NCBI RefSeq assembly: GCF_014635325.1
Contig: NZ_BMCT01000004.1
Location: forward strand, 372,001 to 436,000
Source: Azorhizobium oxalatiphilum
GTDB lineage: Bacteria > Pseudomonadota > Alphaproteobacteria > Rhizobiales > Xanthobacteraceae
Reading direction: 5' to 3'
DNA length: 64,000 bases
The notes beneath the pieces were generated by a model. That model was given only the letters and a program-made list of their open reading frames with translations, searched no databases and was not told the origin of the DNA. Made by a program: the position numbers and the translations under genes. Of the stretch, positions 39,124-47,948 are shown piece by piece (position 1 is the stretch's first letter; every line of letters starts with the position of its first letter).

Positions 39124-41082
39124 ATGGACGTCACGGCAACCGGTTTCGTCGGCGCATGCATCACGTGCAAGTGGATCGTGGATGCCGATCAATCGCAGAG
39201 AAGCGAGACGCTCTACATCGGCTTCTCGAAAGGTGCGTTTGACGCTGAGACCTACGCGCCATACGGCGTATTTCCGAATCTGATGTCCGTTCTGCTCATC
39301 CTGATCAAGAATAAGCTCCAGTATGATGGTCGAACGAATGTCGTCGTCGGCCAGTCTGCGGCGTCGGTTACATTAAATCATATTATTATAAATGATTTCA
39401 AATCCGCCTACAAAAAGTACATATCTTATTCGACGTTGCCGTTCGTATATTTGTGCGACAATGAAATCGGCGTTCAGAACGGCCGATATATCAGTGTCAT
39501 GAATTATATAGCTGAGGATCTCACCTTCAGCGCGATTGGCCTCGACAGGGCCTCGGGCACCTTCTTCATTCGCGATGGCGTCGATCGCCATCCGGCCGTG
39601 GAAGGTCGCCGCTGTATCGATCTCAGGCGTTGGGATGGGCTGGCGGAAGGGCAGGAAGGCCAGTCCATCTACGGCAGGTTGCTGAGATCCATGAATGCCG
39701 ACTTTACCGTGGACGATAGCGGAAAGCCCCTGCTGGCGCAGCTCTATCTTGCCACGGAGGGCCTGGTCGCGCCGTTGTCCCACGGCGATGCGTTTGCGGA
39801 GGTGCTGGCCGGCATCGTCGCGCGATGGAACAGATACGATGCGGATGACAAGGCAGCTGCTTCCTACAATATCGGTTCCGGCCTGTTCCTGACTGCTGGG
39901 GAAGGGGGAGGGAGGGAGGTATCGGATCTCAGGGTGGTTCGCCGGTTGATGCTGTCTCCGAACAACAAGAACCGTAACCGGGCCTCCCATGCCGAGGTTA
40001 AGGTGCCCCTGTTGCTGAACTTCCTCTCCTATATCGCCACTATTGTGCAGGAGCAGGAGCATTCGAACGAACATCTGGTGGCAGGGTTCAACCGTCAGCG
40101 GACCCTGAAGTCCGCGCGGGACCTGTTCGGTGCAGTGGATGGCGGAGCGCAGATCTTTTTGTTCAGCTCCCTTCTGCCCTGTTACATGTGCGAGGGGATG
40201 GTGGATTCGTCATTCGATGTGGATGGGGAAATATACAGAAAGATAAACGGATATCCCGTCGATCTGTTTCCGAGCTTTCCCGCCGTTCCAAGGCATCTGA
40301 CCATCTCCACCACCTATTATTACGATATTGATGATACGATCAATTATCGCGGCATCTCGGCCGGTCCGGTCTCGGAGAGAGGGCGCGTCGGCGGCATTGA
40401 GCTGCGGATCATGCAGGTGCCCAGCAGCGCCTATCTGCCGGCCTCGGGCGAGGTGGTCTCGCGGTTCGATCCCACGGTGACGGTCGAGCCCATGGCGGTG
40501 TCCGATGCCGGGCAGAGCACCTATGGTGTGGGACTGCAGAATGAGAAGACCATCCTGCGCTATCGCCTGGCGGCGGACTGCTTCTCCAGTCGTCTGGTCG
40601 ATGCCTCCCAGCGCTTCTCCCTGCCGCGCCGCGAGGGGCTGAACCTTGTTGCCCAGTCGGGAGGAAACGACAATGCGCGTTCCGCTGCACCGTCTGCCGT
40701 CGCCCCGCCACCCGCTGCCCCGGCCCCGCAACCTGTTGTGGAACGGAAGCCGCCACTGGGTCCGCAGCCGGATCCACCGGCTGGCGCGGGAGGTGCGCCG
40801 CCAGCTCCGGTCGGAGCGGCAGGCCCAGGAGCCGTGACGCCGGCCCCCGCACCGGAAGCATTGCCTCCGCCCGGGGCAGAGGCCGCGCCACCGCCGGCCG
40901 TGCCGGAGGCGGACACGCACCCGTCCGTGCCCCCCGTGCCGCCCCCTCCCGCACCGCCGGAACCGGCCCGCCCCGCGCGTGCCGTGTTGCCCAAGGCGAC
41001 CAACCGGCGCATCCGCAAGGCCCTGCTGCTGGGAACCCGGCACGCCTTCAAGCATCCATCCCAGCTCGGCCGACGGGGCTGA
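39124..41082 (+). CDS. Deaminase-like protein (HAE...PCxxC) with proline-rich tail, in the reb locus
   Basis: 652 residues; AGGAGGGG lies just before the ATG. Residues 289-291 read HAE in NRASHAEVKVPLLLN, and residues 352-356 read PCYMC in LFSSLLPCYMCEGMV. Together these are the zinc-binding and catalytic signature of the cytidine/deoxycytidylate deaminase superfamily (H289, E291, C353, C356). About 290 residues of unrecognised N-terminal sequence precede it. Residues 520-620 are a Pro/Ala-rich low-complexity linker, and the last 25 residues are basic. No signal peptide is seen. The 5' third is unusually AT-rich (around 39360-39500), suggesting transfer. It could be a toxin, a defence deaminase or an R-body cargo. 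The fold assignment is an inference; activity is unproved. Confidence 0.7.
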   Translation: MDVTATGFVGACITCKWIVDADQSQRSETLYIGFSKGAFDAETYAPYGVFPNLMSVLLILIKNKLQYDGRTNVVVGQSAASVTLNHIIINDFKSAYKKYISYSTLPFVYLCDNEIGVQNGRYISVMNYIAEDLTFSAIGLDRASGTFFIRDGVDRHPAVEGRRCIDLRRWDGLAEGQEGQSIYGRLLRSMNADFTVDDSGKPLLAQLYLATEGLVAPLSHGDAFAEVLAGIVARWNRYDADDKAAASYNIGSGLFLTAGEGGGREVSDLRVVRRLMLSPNNKNRNRASHAEVKVPLLLNFLSYIATIVQEQEHSNEHLVAGFNRQRTLKSARDLFGAVDGGAQIFLFSSLLPCYMCEGMVDSSFDVDGEIYRKINGYPVDLFPSFPAVPRHLTISTTYYYDIDDTINYRGISAGPVSERGRVGGIELRIMQVPSSAYLPASGEVVSRFDPTVTVEPMAVSDAGQSTYGVGLQNEKTILRYRLAADCFSSRLVDASQRFSLPRREGLNLVAQSGGNDNARSAAPSAVAPPPAAPAPQPVVERKPPLGPQPDPPAGAGGAPPAPVGAAGPGAVTPAPAPEALPPPGAEAAPPPAVPEADTHPSVPPVPPPPAPPEPARPARAVLPKATNRRIRKALLLGTRHAFKHPSQLGRRG

Positions 41083-41114
41083 CACCAGCCACATTCCGGG
41101 AACACGGATCGATC

Positions 41115-41870
41115 ATGAGAGCGCAAACCACCAACGCCCCCGCGCGGGGCGCGGGCGGCGGATACCCTCCCTTTGCCCCCGCGACCGGCAAGGGTGGCCC
41201 GCCGCCCGTCATCACCGAGATGAGCCTGTTCAGGGGCATTTCCGCGGAAGACCGGGCGCGCATCTTTGTGCGCGGCCGCATGATGACCTTCGTGCGCGAC
41301 GAGGTGGCGCTGGCGGAAGGCGAGGTGCCCGACCTCATCTTCCTCATCGCCTCCGGCCAGTTCGCCTGCCGCAAGACGGCCGCCAGCGGGCTGATGTTCG
41401 CGCTGTGCCAGCTCAATGCGGGCACATTCTTCGGCGAGAGCGCGCTGGTGCACGGCCGCGCCAGCGAGATGGAGGTGACGGCCACACGGCGTTCCACGGT
41501 GTGGGCGCTGCCGGCCAGCGATTTCTGTGCCGCCATGGAGGGGCACCCCTCCATCAGCCGCCGGCTGATCGATGAGATGGCGGTGCGCATCGGGGTGCTC
41601 GCCACGCTCAGCTTCGAGGCCGCCACGCTGAAGCTGGAGGCGCGGCTGTGCCGGACCATCCAGAAGCTGGCGCTGGAGGCGGATCAGTTGCGGGACGGCG
41701 GCACCGTGCGCCCGGCCCCCACCCATGCGGAGCTGGCCTCCATGCTGGGGACCACCCGCGAGGTGGTGTCCCGCGCCATGATGGGGCTCGCCCGGCGCGG
41801 GGTGATCGAGACCCGGCGACAGGAAATCCATATCCAGTCCGTCGAGGGCCTGTTCCGCTCCGGGCGCTGA
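41115..41870 (+). CDS. Crp/Fnr-family transcriptional regulator (probable reb activator)
   Basis: 251 residues. A proline/glycine-rich N-terminal extension (about 30 residues) precedes a cyclic-nucleotide-binding-like beta-roll (MSLFRGISAEDRARIFVRGR, LAEGEVPDLIFLIASGQFAC, FGESALVHGRASEMEVTATR). A long dimerisation helix and a C-terminal helix-turn-helix THAELASMLGTTREVVSRAM follow. The E-x-x-S-R triad of FNR-type recognition helices is present (E216, S219, R220). There is no FNR-like N-terminal cysteine cluster, so it should not be oxygen-labile by an iron-sulphur cluster. Azorhizobium caulinodans has a Crp/Fnr-type activator of its reb genes. Here the gene lies 32 bp after the deaminase-like gene, and a candidate FNR box precedes rebB copy 1. 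Confidence 0.88.
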   Translation: MRAQTTNAPARGAGGGYPPFAPATGKGGPPPVITEMSLFRGISAEDRARIFVRGRMMTFVRDEVALAEGEVPDLIFLIASGQFACRKTAASGLMFALCQLNAGTFFGESALVHGRASEMEVTATRRSTVWALPASDFCAAMEGHPSISRRLIDEMAVRIGVLATLSFEAATLKLEARLCRTIQKLALEADQLRDGGTVRPAPTHAELASMLGTTREVVSRAMMGLARRGVIETRRQEIHIQSVEGLFRSGR

Positions 41871-41944
41871 TGCCGGGGAGGGCGCTTGCGGTCGGCATGA
41901 TGAGACTTATCTGGCATAGTCGCGCCCTGCCGGGAGATGCCGCC

Positions 41945-42439
41945 ATGAGTCACGCCAGCAAGATCATCGCTTCGCCCGTCGGGCAGCTCACGCTGGTGGC
42001 CGGCGCGCGCGGGTTGGCGGCGATCCTGTGGGAGAATGACGATCCCGCCCGCGTGCCGCTCGGCCCCCTGTGTGCGGCCGGGGACCATGAGGTGCTGGAG
42101 CGGACCCATGCCCAGCTGGACGAATATTTCGCCGGGCGGCGCAGGGTATTCGACGTGCCGCTGGATATGACCGGCACGCCCTTCCAGAAGGCGGTGTGGC
42201 AAGCGCTGCTGACCATCCCCTTCGGCGAGACGCGCAGCTATGGCCAGCTCGCCGCGCAGGTGGGCAGTCCCAAGGGCTCGCGGGCGGTGGGCGCTGCCAA
42301 TGGCCGCAACCCGGTCTCCATCATCGCTCCCTGCCATCGCGCCATCGGCGCCAACGGCTCGCTCACCGGCTTTGCCGGTGGGCTGGAGGCCAAGCGCTTC
42401 CTGCTGGAGCTGGAAGGCTGGCAGCAACGGCTGCTCTGA
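41945..42439 (+). CDS. ogt: Methylated-DNA--protein-cysteine methyltransferase
   Basis: 164 residues from the ATG at 41945 with GGGAGA upstream. The active-site motif is IIAPCHRAIG in NPVSIIAPCHRAIGANGSLT, preceded by the helix-turn-helix region FGETRSYGQLAAQVGSPKGS and RAVGAANGRNP with the arginine finger. The enzyme transfers the alkyl group from O6-alkylguanine or O4-alkylthymine to its own cysteine. It stands alone downstream of the Crp/Fnr gene and is convergent with a LysR gene; no Ada domain is fused. Confidence 0.95.
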   Translation: MSHASKIIASPVGQLTLVAGARGLAAILWENDDPARVPLGPLCAAGDHEVLERTHAQLDEYFAGRRRVFDVPLDMTGTPFQKAVWQALLTIPFGETRSYGQLAAQVGSPKGSRAVGAANGRNPVSIIAPCHRAIGANGSLTGFAGGLEAKRFLLELEGWQQRLL

Positions 42440-42456
42440 GCGGCCTGCGCTTTCCC

Positions 42457-43413
42457 TCACACATCCAGCAGGATCGGTTCCTCGTCCGGCCGCGCTACCG
42501 CGAATTTCTGCGGGCCGAGGGTGCGGAAGAGGGCGTGCATCTCGGCGATGAAATCCATGAGGAAGCGTGGCTTGCTGTCGCCATAGGGGTCCACCACGAT
42601 CAGCGTCGGCGGTGGCAGGGGATCGGCAATGGGGCGGCGGCAGAGCACCGGCTCGTCTACCATGATGGGCGATATGGGGCGCATGTTGAGGATGGCGAGG
42701 CCGAAGCCCGCCGCCACCGCCGTGCGCACCGTCTCATAGGTGCGGGTGCGAAAACCGATGCGCCGCCCGAGGCCGGACATGTCGATGATGGAGGAGAGGT
42801 AGCCGCCGGTCTGCGGCAGATCCAGCAGGATGAGCGAGCGCTCGGCAAGAGCCGAGAGCGGCACTGCATCCAGCGCCGCCAGCGGATCGTCGGAGCGCAT
42901 CAGCACATGGGCGGGCATGCGGCAGATGCGGGTGATGTCGCCATGAAAGGGCGGCCCCATCTCATAGGTCACGGCGGCGTCGATGCGGCCCGTGTCCAGC
43001 CATTCGCGCAGCTCCAGCTGGTCGGCCTCCAGCAGGCTGATGTCCATGGGACCGGTGCGGGCGACGAGGCGGCGCAGCACCTCCGGCATGAACAGCGGCC
43101 CGAAGGGCTGGAAGCAGCCGAGGCGGATGCCGCGCGGCGGCCCTTCGCCCAGTGAGCCGATCTGTCGCACGAACTCGGTTTCCGCCGCCAGCAGGCCGCG
43201 CGCGGCGGCGATGAAGCGCTCGCCGGCGGGGGTGGTGCGCATGCCCTGCGAGGGGCGGCGGGTGAACATGCGCGCCCCGATCTCCGCCTCCGCCAGATCA
43301 ATGGCGGCAAGGATCGAGGACTGGGAAATCGAAAGTTCGCGCGCCGCCGCCTGAATGGAGCCAAGGCGTGCGACTTCCGCCACGTAGCGGATCTGGCGCA
43401 GGGAGAGGGCCAC
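42457..43413 (-). CDS. LysR-family regulator, divergent from the amidase
   Basis: 318 residues with an N-terminal helix-turn-helix (LRQIRYVAEVARLGSIQAAA, RELSISQSSILAAIDLAEAE) and a two-lobe effector domain (RGIRLGCFQPFGPLFMPEVL, DAAVTYEMGPPFHGDITRIC, PLSALAERSLILLDLPQTGG). It starts 127 bp from the amidase gene in the opposite direction. In such arrangements the LysR protein usually controls the divergent gene. The effector is unknown, presumably an amide or its product. Confidence 0.92.
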   Translation of the reverse strand: MALSLRQIRYVAEVARLGSIQAAARELSISQSSILAAIDLAEAEIGARMFTRRPSQGMRTTPAGERFIAAARGLLAAETEFVRQIGSLGEGPPRGIRLGCFQPFGPLFMPEVLRRLVARTGPMDISLLEADQLELREWLDTGRIDAAVTYEMGPPFHGDITRICRMPAHVLMRSDDPLAALDAVPLSALAERSLILLDLPQTGGYLSSIIDMSGLGRRIGFRTRTYETVRTAVAAGFGLAILNMRPISPIMVDEPVLCRRPIADPLPPPTLIVVDPYGDSKPRFLMDFIAEMHALFRTLGPQKFAVARPDEEPILLDV

Positions 43414-43540
43414 TCATTCCTCCATAAAATAGAAGAAGTGATGCCAATATATACATTTTGTGAAAGCGGCCGGGAAGGCCATTCTGCCCGCGAACAATGC
43501 ATCTTCATCGCATGCTTGTTTTTCGAGCAGGAGTGTCTGT

Positions 43541-44950
43541 ATGAGCGTCTCGCCGCCGCTGGTTACACCCGATGAAGGTCCGCAGGTCGCGGCGCTGGCT
43601 CTGGCCTATGCCAGCGGGGGGCGCTCTCCGGTGGAGGTGTGCGAGGCGGCGCTGAAGCGGGCGGAAGAGATTAATCCGCTGCTCAATGCCTTCGTTTCCA
43701 TCGACCACGAGGGCGCCCGCGCGGCGGCAAAGGCCTCCGAGGCGCGCTGGCGGGCAGGGGCCCCGCTCTCGCCCATCGACGGTATTCCCACGACGCTGAA
43801 GGATATCGTGTGGGTGAGGGACTGGTCGGTGCGCTACGGCAGCGCCACCACGCCGGATGCGCCTTACACGCAGGATGCCCCCTCGGTGCGGGGCCTGCGC
43901 GAGGCGGGGGCGGTATTCATCGGCCTCACCACCTCGCCGGAATTCGGCTGGAAGGCCGTCACCGACAGCAGCGCCTTCGGCATCACCCGCAACCCGCATG
44001 ATCCCGCGCGCACGCCCGGCGGTTCCTCCGGTGGCGCGGCCGCGGCTGCGGCGGCGGGCGCGGGCGTGCTGCATCTGGGCACGGACGGCGGCGGCTCCAT
44101 CCGCGTGCCGGCGAGCTTTTCCGGCATTGCCGGGCTGAAGCCCACCTTCGGGCGCGTGGCCGCCAATCCACCCAGCGCTTTCGGCACCGTGGCCCACATC
44201 GGCCCCATGGCGCGTCATGCGGCTGATCTTGTGCCCATGCTCAAGGCCATGTCCGGCCGCGACAAGGCCGACTGGGCGCAGGGCGAGGGCGTGCTGGCCT
44301 CCCTCGATGCGGGGGTGACACAGGACTTTCCGAAGGGCGCGCGCATCGGCGTCTGGGCGACCCCGCCCTGCGGAACGGTGGAGGCGCCCATCGCGGCCGC
44401 CTTCGCGGCGGCCTTGAAGGAGCTGGAGGCACAGGGTGCCATCCTTGAAGAGATCGCTTTACCCTTCGCTGACCGGGTGACGGACATTTTCGAGAAGCAC
44501 TGGTTCTCCGGCGCCGCAAAGCGGCGCACGCTGGTGCCGGAGGCGAAATGGGCGGGGCTCGATCCCGGCTTCCTCGCGATCGCGGATGTGGGTGCGAGCT
44601 TCTCGGCGCTGGATCTCGTCACCGCCGGGATGGAGCGGACCGCCTTCGGCGCCGCCATGGACCAGTTGCTGGCGCGTTATGATTTCATCGTTTCCCCCGG
44701 CGTGCCGGTCCTGCCGTTCAGGGCGGGCGATCTGGTGCCGGAAGGCTCGGGGCTGAAGTATTGGCACCTGTGGGCAGGCTTTTCTTTCCCGCTCAATCTC
44801 AGCCAGCATCCCGGCGCCATCGTGCAGCTCGCCCCGACCGAGGGCGGCCTGCCGCGTGCCTTCCAGATCATCGGCGCGCGTGGCGCGGACGGTGCGGTTC
44901 TCGCCGCCGCCATGGTGCTGGAGGAGATGCTCAAGGGGGCGGGGCGCTAG
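43541..44950 (+). CDS. Amidase-signature-family hydrolase
   Basis: 469 residues from the ATG at 43541 with CAGGAG upstream. The amidase-signature triad is visible: Lys in IDGIPTTLKDIVWVRDWS, cis-Ser in GTDGGGSIRVPASFSGIAG and the nucleophile Ser in TPGGSSGGAAAAAAAGAGV. The protein is cytoplasmic, with no signal peptide. Family members hydrolyse amides, carbamates or aryl-acylamides. It is followed by a dispersed repeat and then an Opp/Dpp transporter, so the substrate may be an imported N-acyl compound. Confidence 0.92.
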   Translation: MSVSPPLVTPDEGPQVAALALAYASGGRSPVEVCEAALKRAEEINPLLNAFVSIDHEGARAAAKASEARWRAGAPLSPIDGIPTTLKDIVWVRDWSVRYGSATTPDAPYTQDAPSVRGLREAGAVFIGLTTSPEFGWKAVTDSSAFGITRNPHDPARTPGGSSGGAAAAAAAGAGVLHLGTDGGGSIRVPASFSGIAGLKPTFGRVAANPPSAFGTVAHIGPMARHAADLVPMLKAMSGRDKADWAQGEGVLASLDAGVTQDFPKGARIGVWATPPCGTVEAPIAAAFAAALKELEAQGAILEEIALPFADRVTDIFEKHWFSGAAKRRTLVPEAKWAGLDPGFLAIADVGASFSALDLVTAGMERTAFGAAMDQLLARYDFIVSPGVPVLPFRAGDLVPEGSGLKYWHLWAGFSFPLNLSQHPGAIVQLAPTEGGLPRAFQIIGARGADGAVLAAAMVLEEMLKGAGR

Positions 44951-45022
44951 AGCATGTCCGGCTTTGATTGCCCTGCGATCCGAGCCGCAAGACAGTCTCT
45001 ACCAAACGCTTCAGGCGCCATC
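44950..45022. repeat. Dispersed intergenic repeat (copy 4)
   Basis: GAGCATGTCCGGCTTTGATTG, GCGATCCGAGCCGCAAGAC and AGTCTCTACCAAACGCTTCAG follow the order of the 14046 copy, which has GAGCATGTCCGGCTTTGATC, GCAATCCAAGC and ATTCTCTATCAAGGCG. The sequence lies immediately after the amidase stop. Confidence 0.65.
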
Positions 45023-45131
45023 CCGCGGCGCCATTCGGCCGCCGTGCGCGATCTTGCCGACCGATCATTTCGACCCGCTTTTGTTCAGATGCTTATCGAC
45101 CTCTACCTTTTGCAAAGGGGAACCGGCCGTG

Positions 45132-46706
45132 ATGACAGGACAACTCCGACGCCTCCTCGTTCCGTCCATTTCCGCTTTTCTGGCGCTGGCCGCGCTGCCC
45201 GGCGCGGCGCTGGCGCAGCAGCCCAAGGAGGGCGGGCGCGCCAATGTGGTGATCCAGCCCGAACCGCCGGGCCTCATGCTCGGCATTCTCCAGAATGCAC
45301 CCACCCAGATGGTGTCGGGCAATATCTACGAGGGCCTGCTGCGCTATGACGAGAAGCTGAATCCCAAGGGCCAGCTCGCCACCTCCTGGACCATTTCCGA
45401 GGACGGCAAGACCTACACCTTCAAGCTCCAGAAGGGCGTGAAGTGGCATGACGGCAAGCCCTTCACCGCCGCCGACGTGGTGTTCACCGCCGACGTCTTC
45501 CTCCGCAAGACCAACCCGCGCACCCGCGCCTCGCTGGCCTATGTGGACACCATCATAGCGCCCGACGACGAGACGGTGGTGTTCCAGCTGAAGCAGCCCT
45601 TCGGCCCCTTCATCCGCATGTTCGAGGTGGGCACCATGCCCATCGTGCCCAAGCACATCTATGAGGGCACGGACTTCCTCACCAATCCGGCGAACAATAC
45701 GCCCATCGGTACCGGTCCGTTCAAGTTCGCCGAATGGTCGAAGGGCGCGTTCATCAAGCTGGTGAAGAACCCGGATTATTACGAGAAGGGTAAGCCGCAT
45801 CTCGACGAGATCTACTGGCATGTGATCCCGGATGCGGCGGCGCGCTCGGTGGCCTTCGAAACCGGCAAGGTGGATATTCTGCCCGGCGGCTCGGTGGAGA
45901 ATTTCGATGTACCGCGCCTCGCCAAGACCAAGAATGCCTGCATCACCGACAAGGGCTGGGAGTTCCTCGCCCCACAGTCGTGGCTGTGGTTCAACCATCG
46001 CGGCGGCCTGACCGCCGACGTGCGCTTCCGCAAGGCGGTGTCCTACGCCATCGACCGCGACTTCGCCCGCGAGGCGCTGTGGAACGGCCTCGGTTCCGTC
46101 TCCACCGGCCCGTTCGCGCAGTCCACCGCCTTCCGCGATGAGAAGGCGCTGGTGAAGTATCCCTATGATCCCGCCAAGGCCAAGGCGCTCCTGAAGGAGA
46201 TGGGTTACAAGGGCGAGACGGTGCGCTTCACCCCCATGCCCTATGGCGAGACCTGGCTGCGCTGGGCCGAGGCCATCAAGCAGAACCTTGAGGACGTGGG
46301 CATCAAGGTGGACATGGTGAACACCGATGTCGCCGGCTGGAACAAGAAGCTGGGCGACTGGGATTTCGATATCTCCATCACCTTCCTCTACCAGTATGGC
46401 GATCCGGCGCTGGGCGTCTCGCGCGCCTATGTGTCGTCGAACATCGCTCATGGTTCGCCGTTCAATAACGTGGGCGGCTATTCCAATCCCGAGGTGGACA
46501 AGCTGTTCGCCGACGGCGCCACCGCCTTCCCCGACAGCGCCCGCCAGACCATCTATTCCGCCGTGCAGAAGAAGCTCAGCGAGGATGCGGTCTATGCGTG
46601 GCTGATCGACCTGAAGTTCCCCACCATCACCCATTGCAACGTGAAGAACCTCATCACCACCGGCATCGGCGTGAATGACGGCTTCAAGGACGCCTGGATC
46701 GAGTGA
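45132..46706 (+). CDS. Dipeptide/oligopeptide-type ABC transporter substrate-binding protein (system 1)
   Basis: 524 residues from the ATG at 45132, with AAAGGGGAA upstream and a signal peptide (LLVPSISAFLALAALPGAALA). It has SBP_bac_5 features: NIYEGLLRYDEKLNPKGQLA, TWTISEDGKTYTFKLQKGVK, FTAADVVFTADVFLRKTNPR, PIGTGPFKFAEWSKGAFIKL and VRFRKAVSYAIDRDFAREAL. It delivers peptides or similar N-containing compounds to the DppBCDF-like proteins encoded directly downstream. Together with the amidase and deacetylase genes around it, the ligand may be an N-acylated amine or peptide, but this is not shown. Confidence 0.93.
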   Translation: MTGQLRRLLVPSISAFLALAALPGAALAQQPKEGGRANVVIQPEPPGLMLGILQNAPTQMVSGNIYEGLLRYDEKLNPKGQLATSWTISEDGKTYTFKLQKGVKWHDGKPFTAADVVFTADVFLRKTNPRTRASLAYVDTIIAPDDETVVFQLKQPFGPFIRMFEVGTMPIVPKHIYEGTDFLTNPANNTPIGTGPFKFAEWSKGAFIKLVKNPDYYEKGKPHLDEIYWHVIPDAAARSVAFETGKVDILPGGSVENFDVPRLAKTKNACITDKGWEFLAPQSWLWFNHRGGLTADVRFRKAVSYAIDRDFAREALWNGLGSVSTGPFAQSTAFRDEKALVKYPYDPAKAKALLKEMGYKGETVRFTPMPYGETWLRWAEAIKQNLEDVGIKVDMVNTDVAGWNKKLGDWDFDISITFLYQYGDPALGVSRAYVSSNIAHGSPFNNVGGYSNPEVDKLFADGATAFPDSARQTIYSAVQKKLSEDAVYAWLIDLKFPTITHCNVKNLITTGIGVNDGFKDAWIE

Positions 46707-46746
46707 GGTTTTTGGGGGATCGGCTCGACCGGAGAGCAACGCAAAG

Positions 46747-46862
46747 CCCTCTCCCGCTTGCGGGGGAGGGTTGGGAGGGGGACGCCTCACCGTTCGCCCG
46801 GCCTTCGCGTCCACGCGCTTCGCGCGCCCCCTCCCTAGCCCTCCCCCGCGAGCGGGAGAGGG
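46747..46862. repeat. Long interrupted inverted repeat of GC-rich hairpins
   Basis: The left unit is CCCTCTCCCGC-TT-GCGGGGGAGGG (46747-46770) and the right unit is CCCTCCCCCGC, then GCGGGAGAGGG (46839-46862). The outer ends pair with each other, and each unit can also fold on its own. This is the common CCCTCTCCC...GGGAGAGGG proteobacterial intergenic element. It lies between the binding-protein and permease genes and may favour higher expression of the former. Confidence 0.8.
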
Positions 46863-46970
46863 GACCTGTCAGGCGAGCAGAGAGGGCGGGCTTGGTTTCG
46901 CCCTGTCGCGCAAAGACACCGGATCGGGCGCATGCGCCCGTCCCAAGCTCCAGCAACCAGATCGGGGCGC

Positions 46971-47948
46971 ATGCAGACCTTCCGCTTTCTCCTGTCGCGG
47001 CTGGCCAAGGGCATCCTCGTGGTGCTGGCCATCGTCGTGTTCGATTTCGTGCTGATCCACCTCGCCCCCGGCGATCCCGCGGCGGTGATGGCGGGCGAGT
47101 CCGGCGCGACCGACGAGGCCTTCGTGCAGCAGCTGCGCACCAAGTTCGGCCTCGACCAGCCCATCCTCACCCAGCTCGGTCTCTATCTGTGGGGCGTGGT
47201 ACGGCTCGATCTCGGCTTCTCCTATCGCCAGCAGATGCCGGTGATCGACCTCGTCATGGACCGCCTGCCGGCCACCCTCCTGCTCACCGGTGCCGCCTTC
47301 CTGTTCTCGCTCACCGTGGGCGTGGCGGCCGGCGCCTGGGCGGCGGCGCACAAGGGCAAGCCGCTTGACCGGCTGATCACCACCATCGCCCTCGTCTTCT
47401 ACGCCACGCCCCTGTTCTGGATGGCGCTGATGGCGGTTCTGGTGTTCTCCGTCTGGCTGGGATGGCTGCCGGCCTTCGGCCTGCGCGAGGTGGGCGGGGA
47501 GGCCAATTTCTGGGAGCGCGTCCTCGATGTCGCCCGCCATCTGGTGCTGCCGGCGGTCACGCTCGGCCTGTTCTTCACCGCCGTCTATGTGCGCATGACG
47601 CGCGCCTCCATGATCGAGGTGGGGCGGCAGGATTTCGTGAAGACGCTGCGCGCCAAGGGCCTTTCCGAGCGCGTCATCCAGCGCCGCCATGTGCTGCGCA
47701 ACGCTGTGCTGCCGGTGGTCACGCTGGCCGGCGTGCAGGCGGGGCAGATGGTGGGCGGGGCGGTGATGACCGAGACCGTCTTCGCCTGGCCCGGCATCGG
47801 CCGCCTCATGTACGAGGCGCTGCTGCAACGCGACTACAATCTGCTGCTGGGCGTGTTCGTGGTCTGCGCCGCCATGGTGGTGGTCTTCAACATCCTCACC
47901 GATCTCGTCTACCGGCTGGTGGACCCGCGCATCGAGGTGTCGTCATGA
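46971..47948 (+). CDS. Peptide-type ABC transporter permease, DppB family (system 1)
   Basis: 325 residues from the ATG at 46971; an in-frame upstream start at 46932 adds 13 polar residues. It has six predicted transmembrane helices, the DppB opening RFLLSRLAKGILVVLAIVVF and HLAPGDPAAVMAGESGATDE, and the EAA loop region VKTLRAKGLSERVIQRRHVL, NAVLPVVTLAGVQAGQMVGG. It pairs with the DppC-like protein whose gene overlaps its stop. The repeat at 46747 precedes it. Confidence 0.94.
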   Translation: MQTFRFLLSRLAKGILVVLAIVVFDFVLIHLAPGDPAAVMAGESGATDEAFVQQLRTKFGLDQPILTQLGLYLWGVVRLDLGFSYRQQMPVIDLVMDRLPATLLLTGAAFLFSLTVGVAAGAWAAAHKGKPLDRLITTIALVFYATPLFWMALMAVLVFSVWLGWLPAFGLREVGGEANFWERVLDVARHLVLPAVTLGLFFTAVYVRMTRASMIEVGRQDFVKTLRAKGLSERVIQRRHVLRNAVLPVVTLAGVQAGQMVGGAVMTETVFAWPGIGRLMYEALLQRDYNLLLGVFVVCAAMVVVFNILTDLVYRLVDPRIEVSS

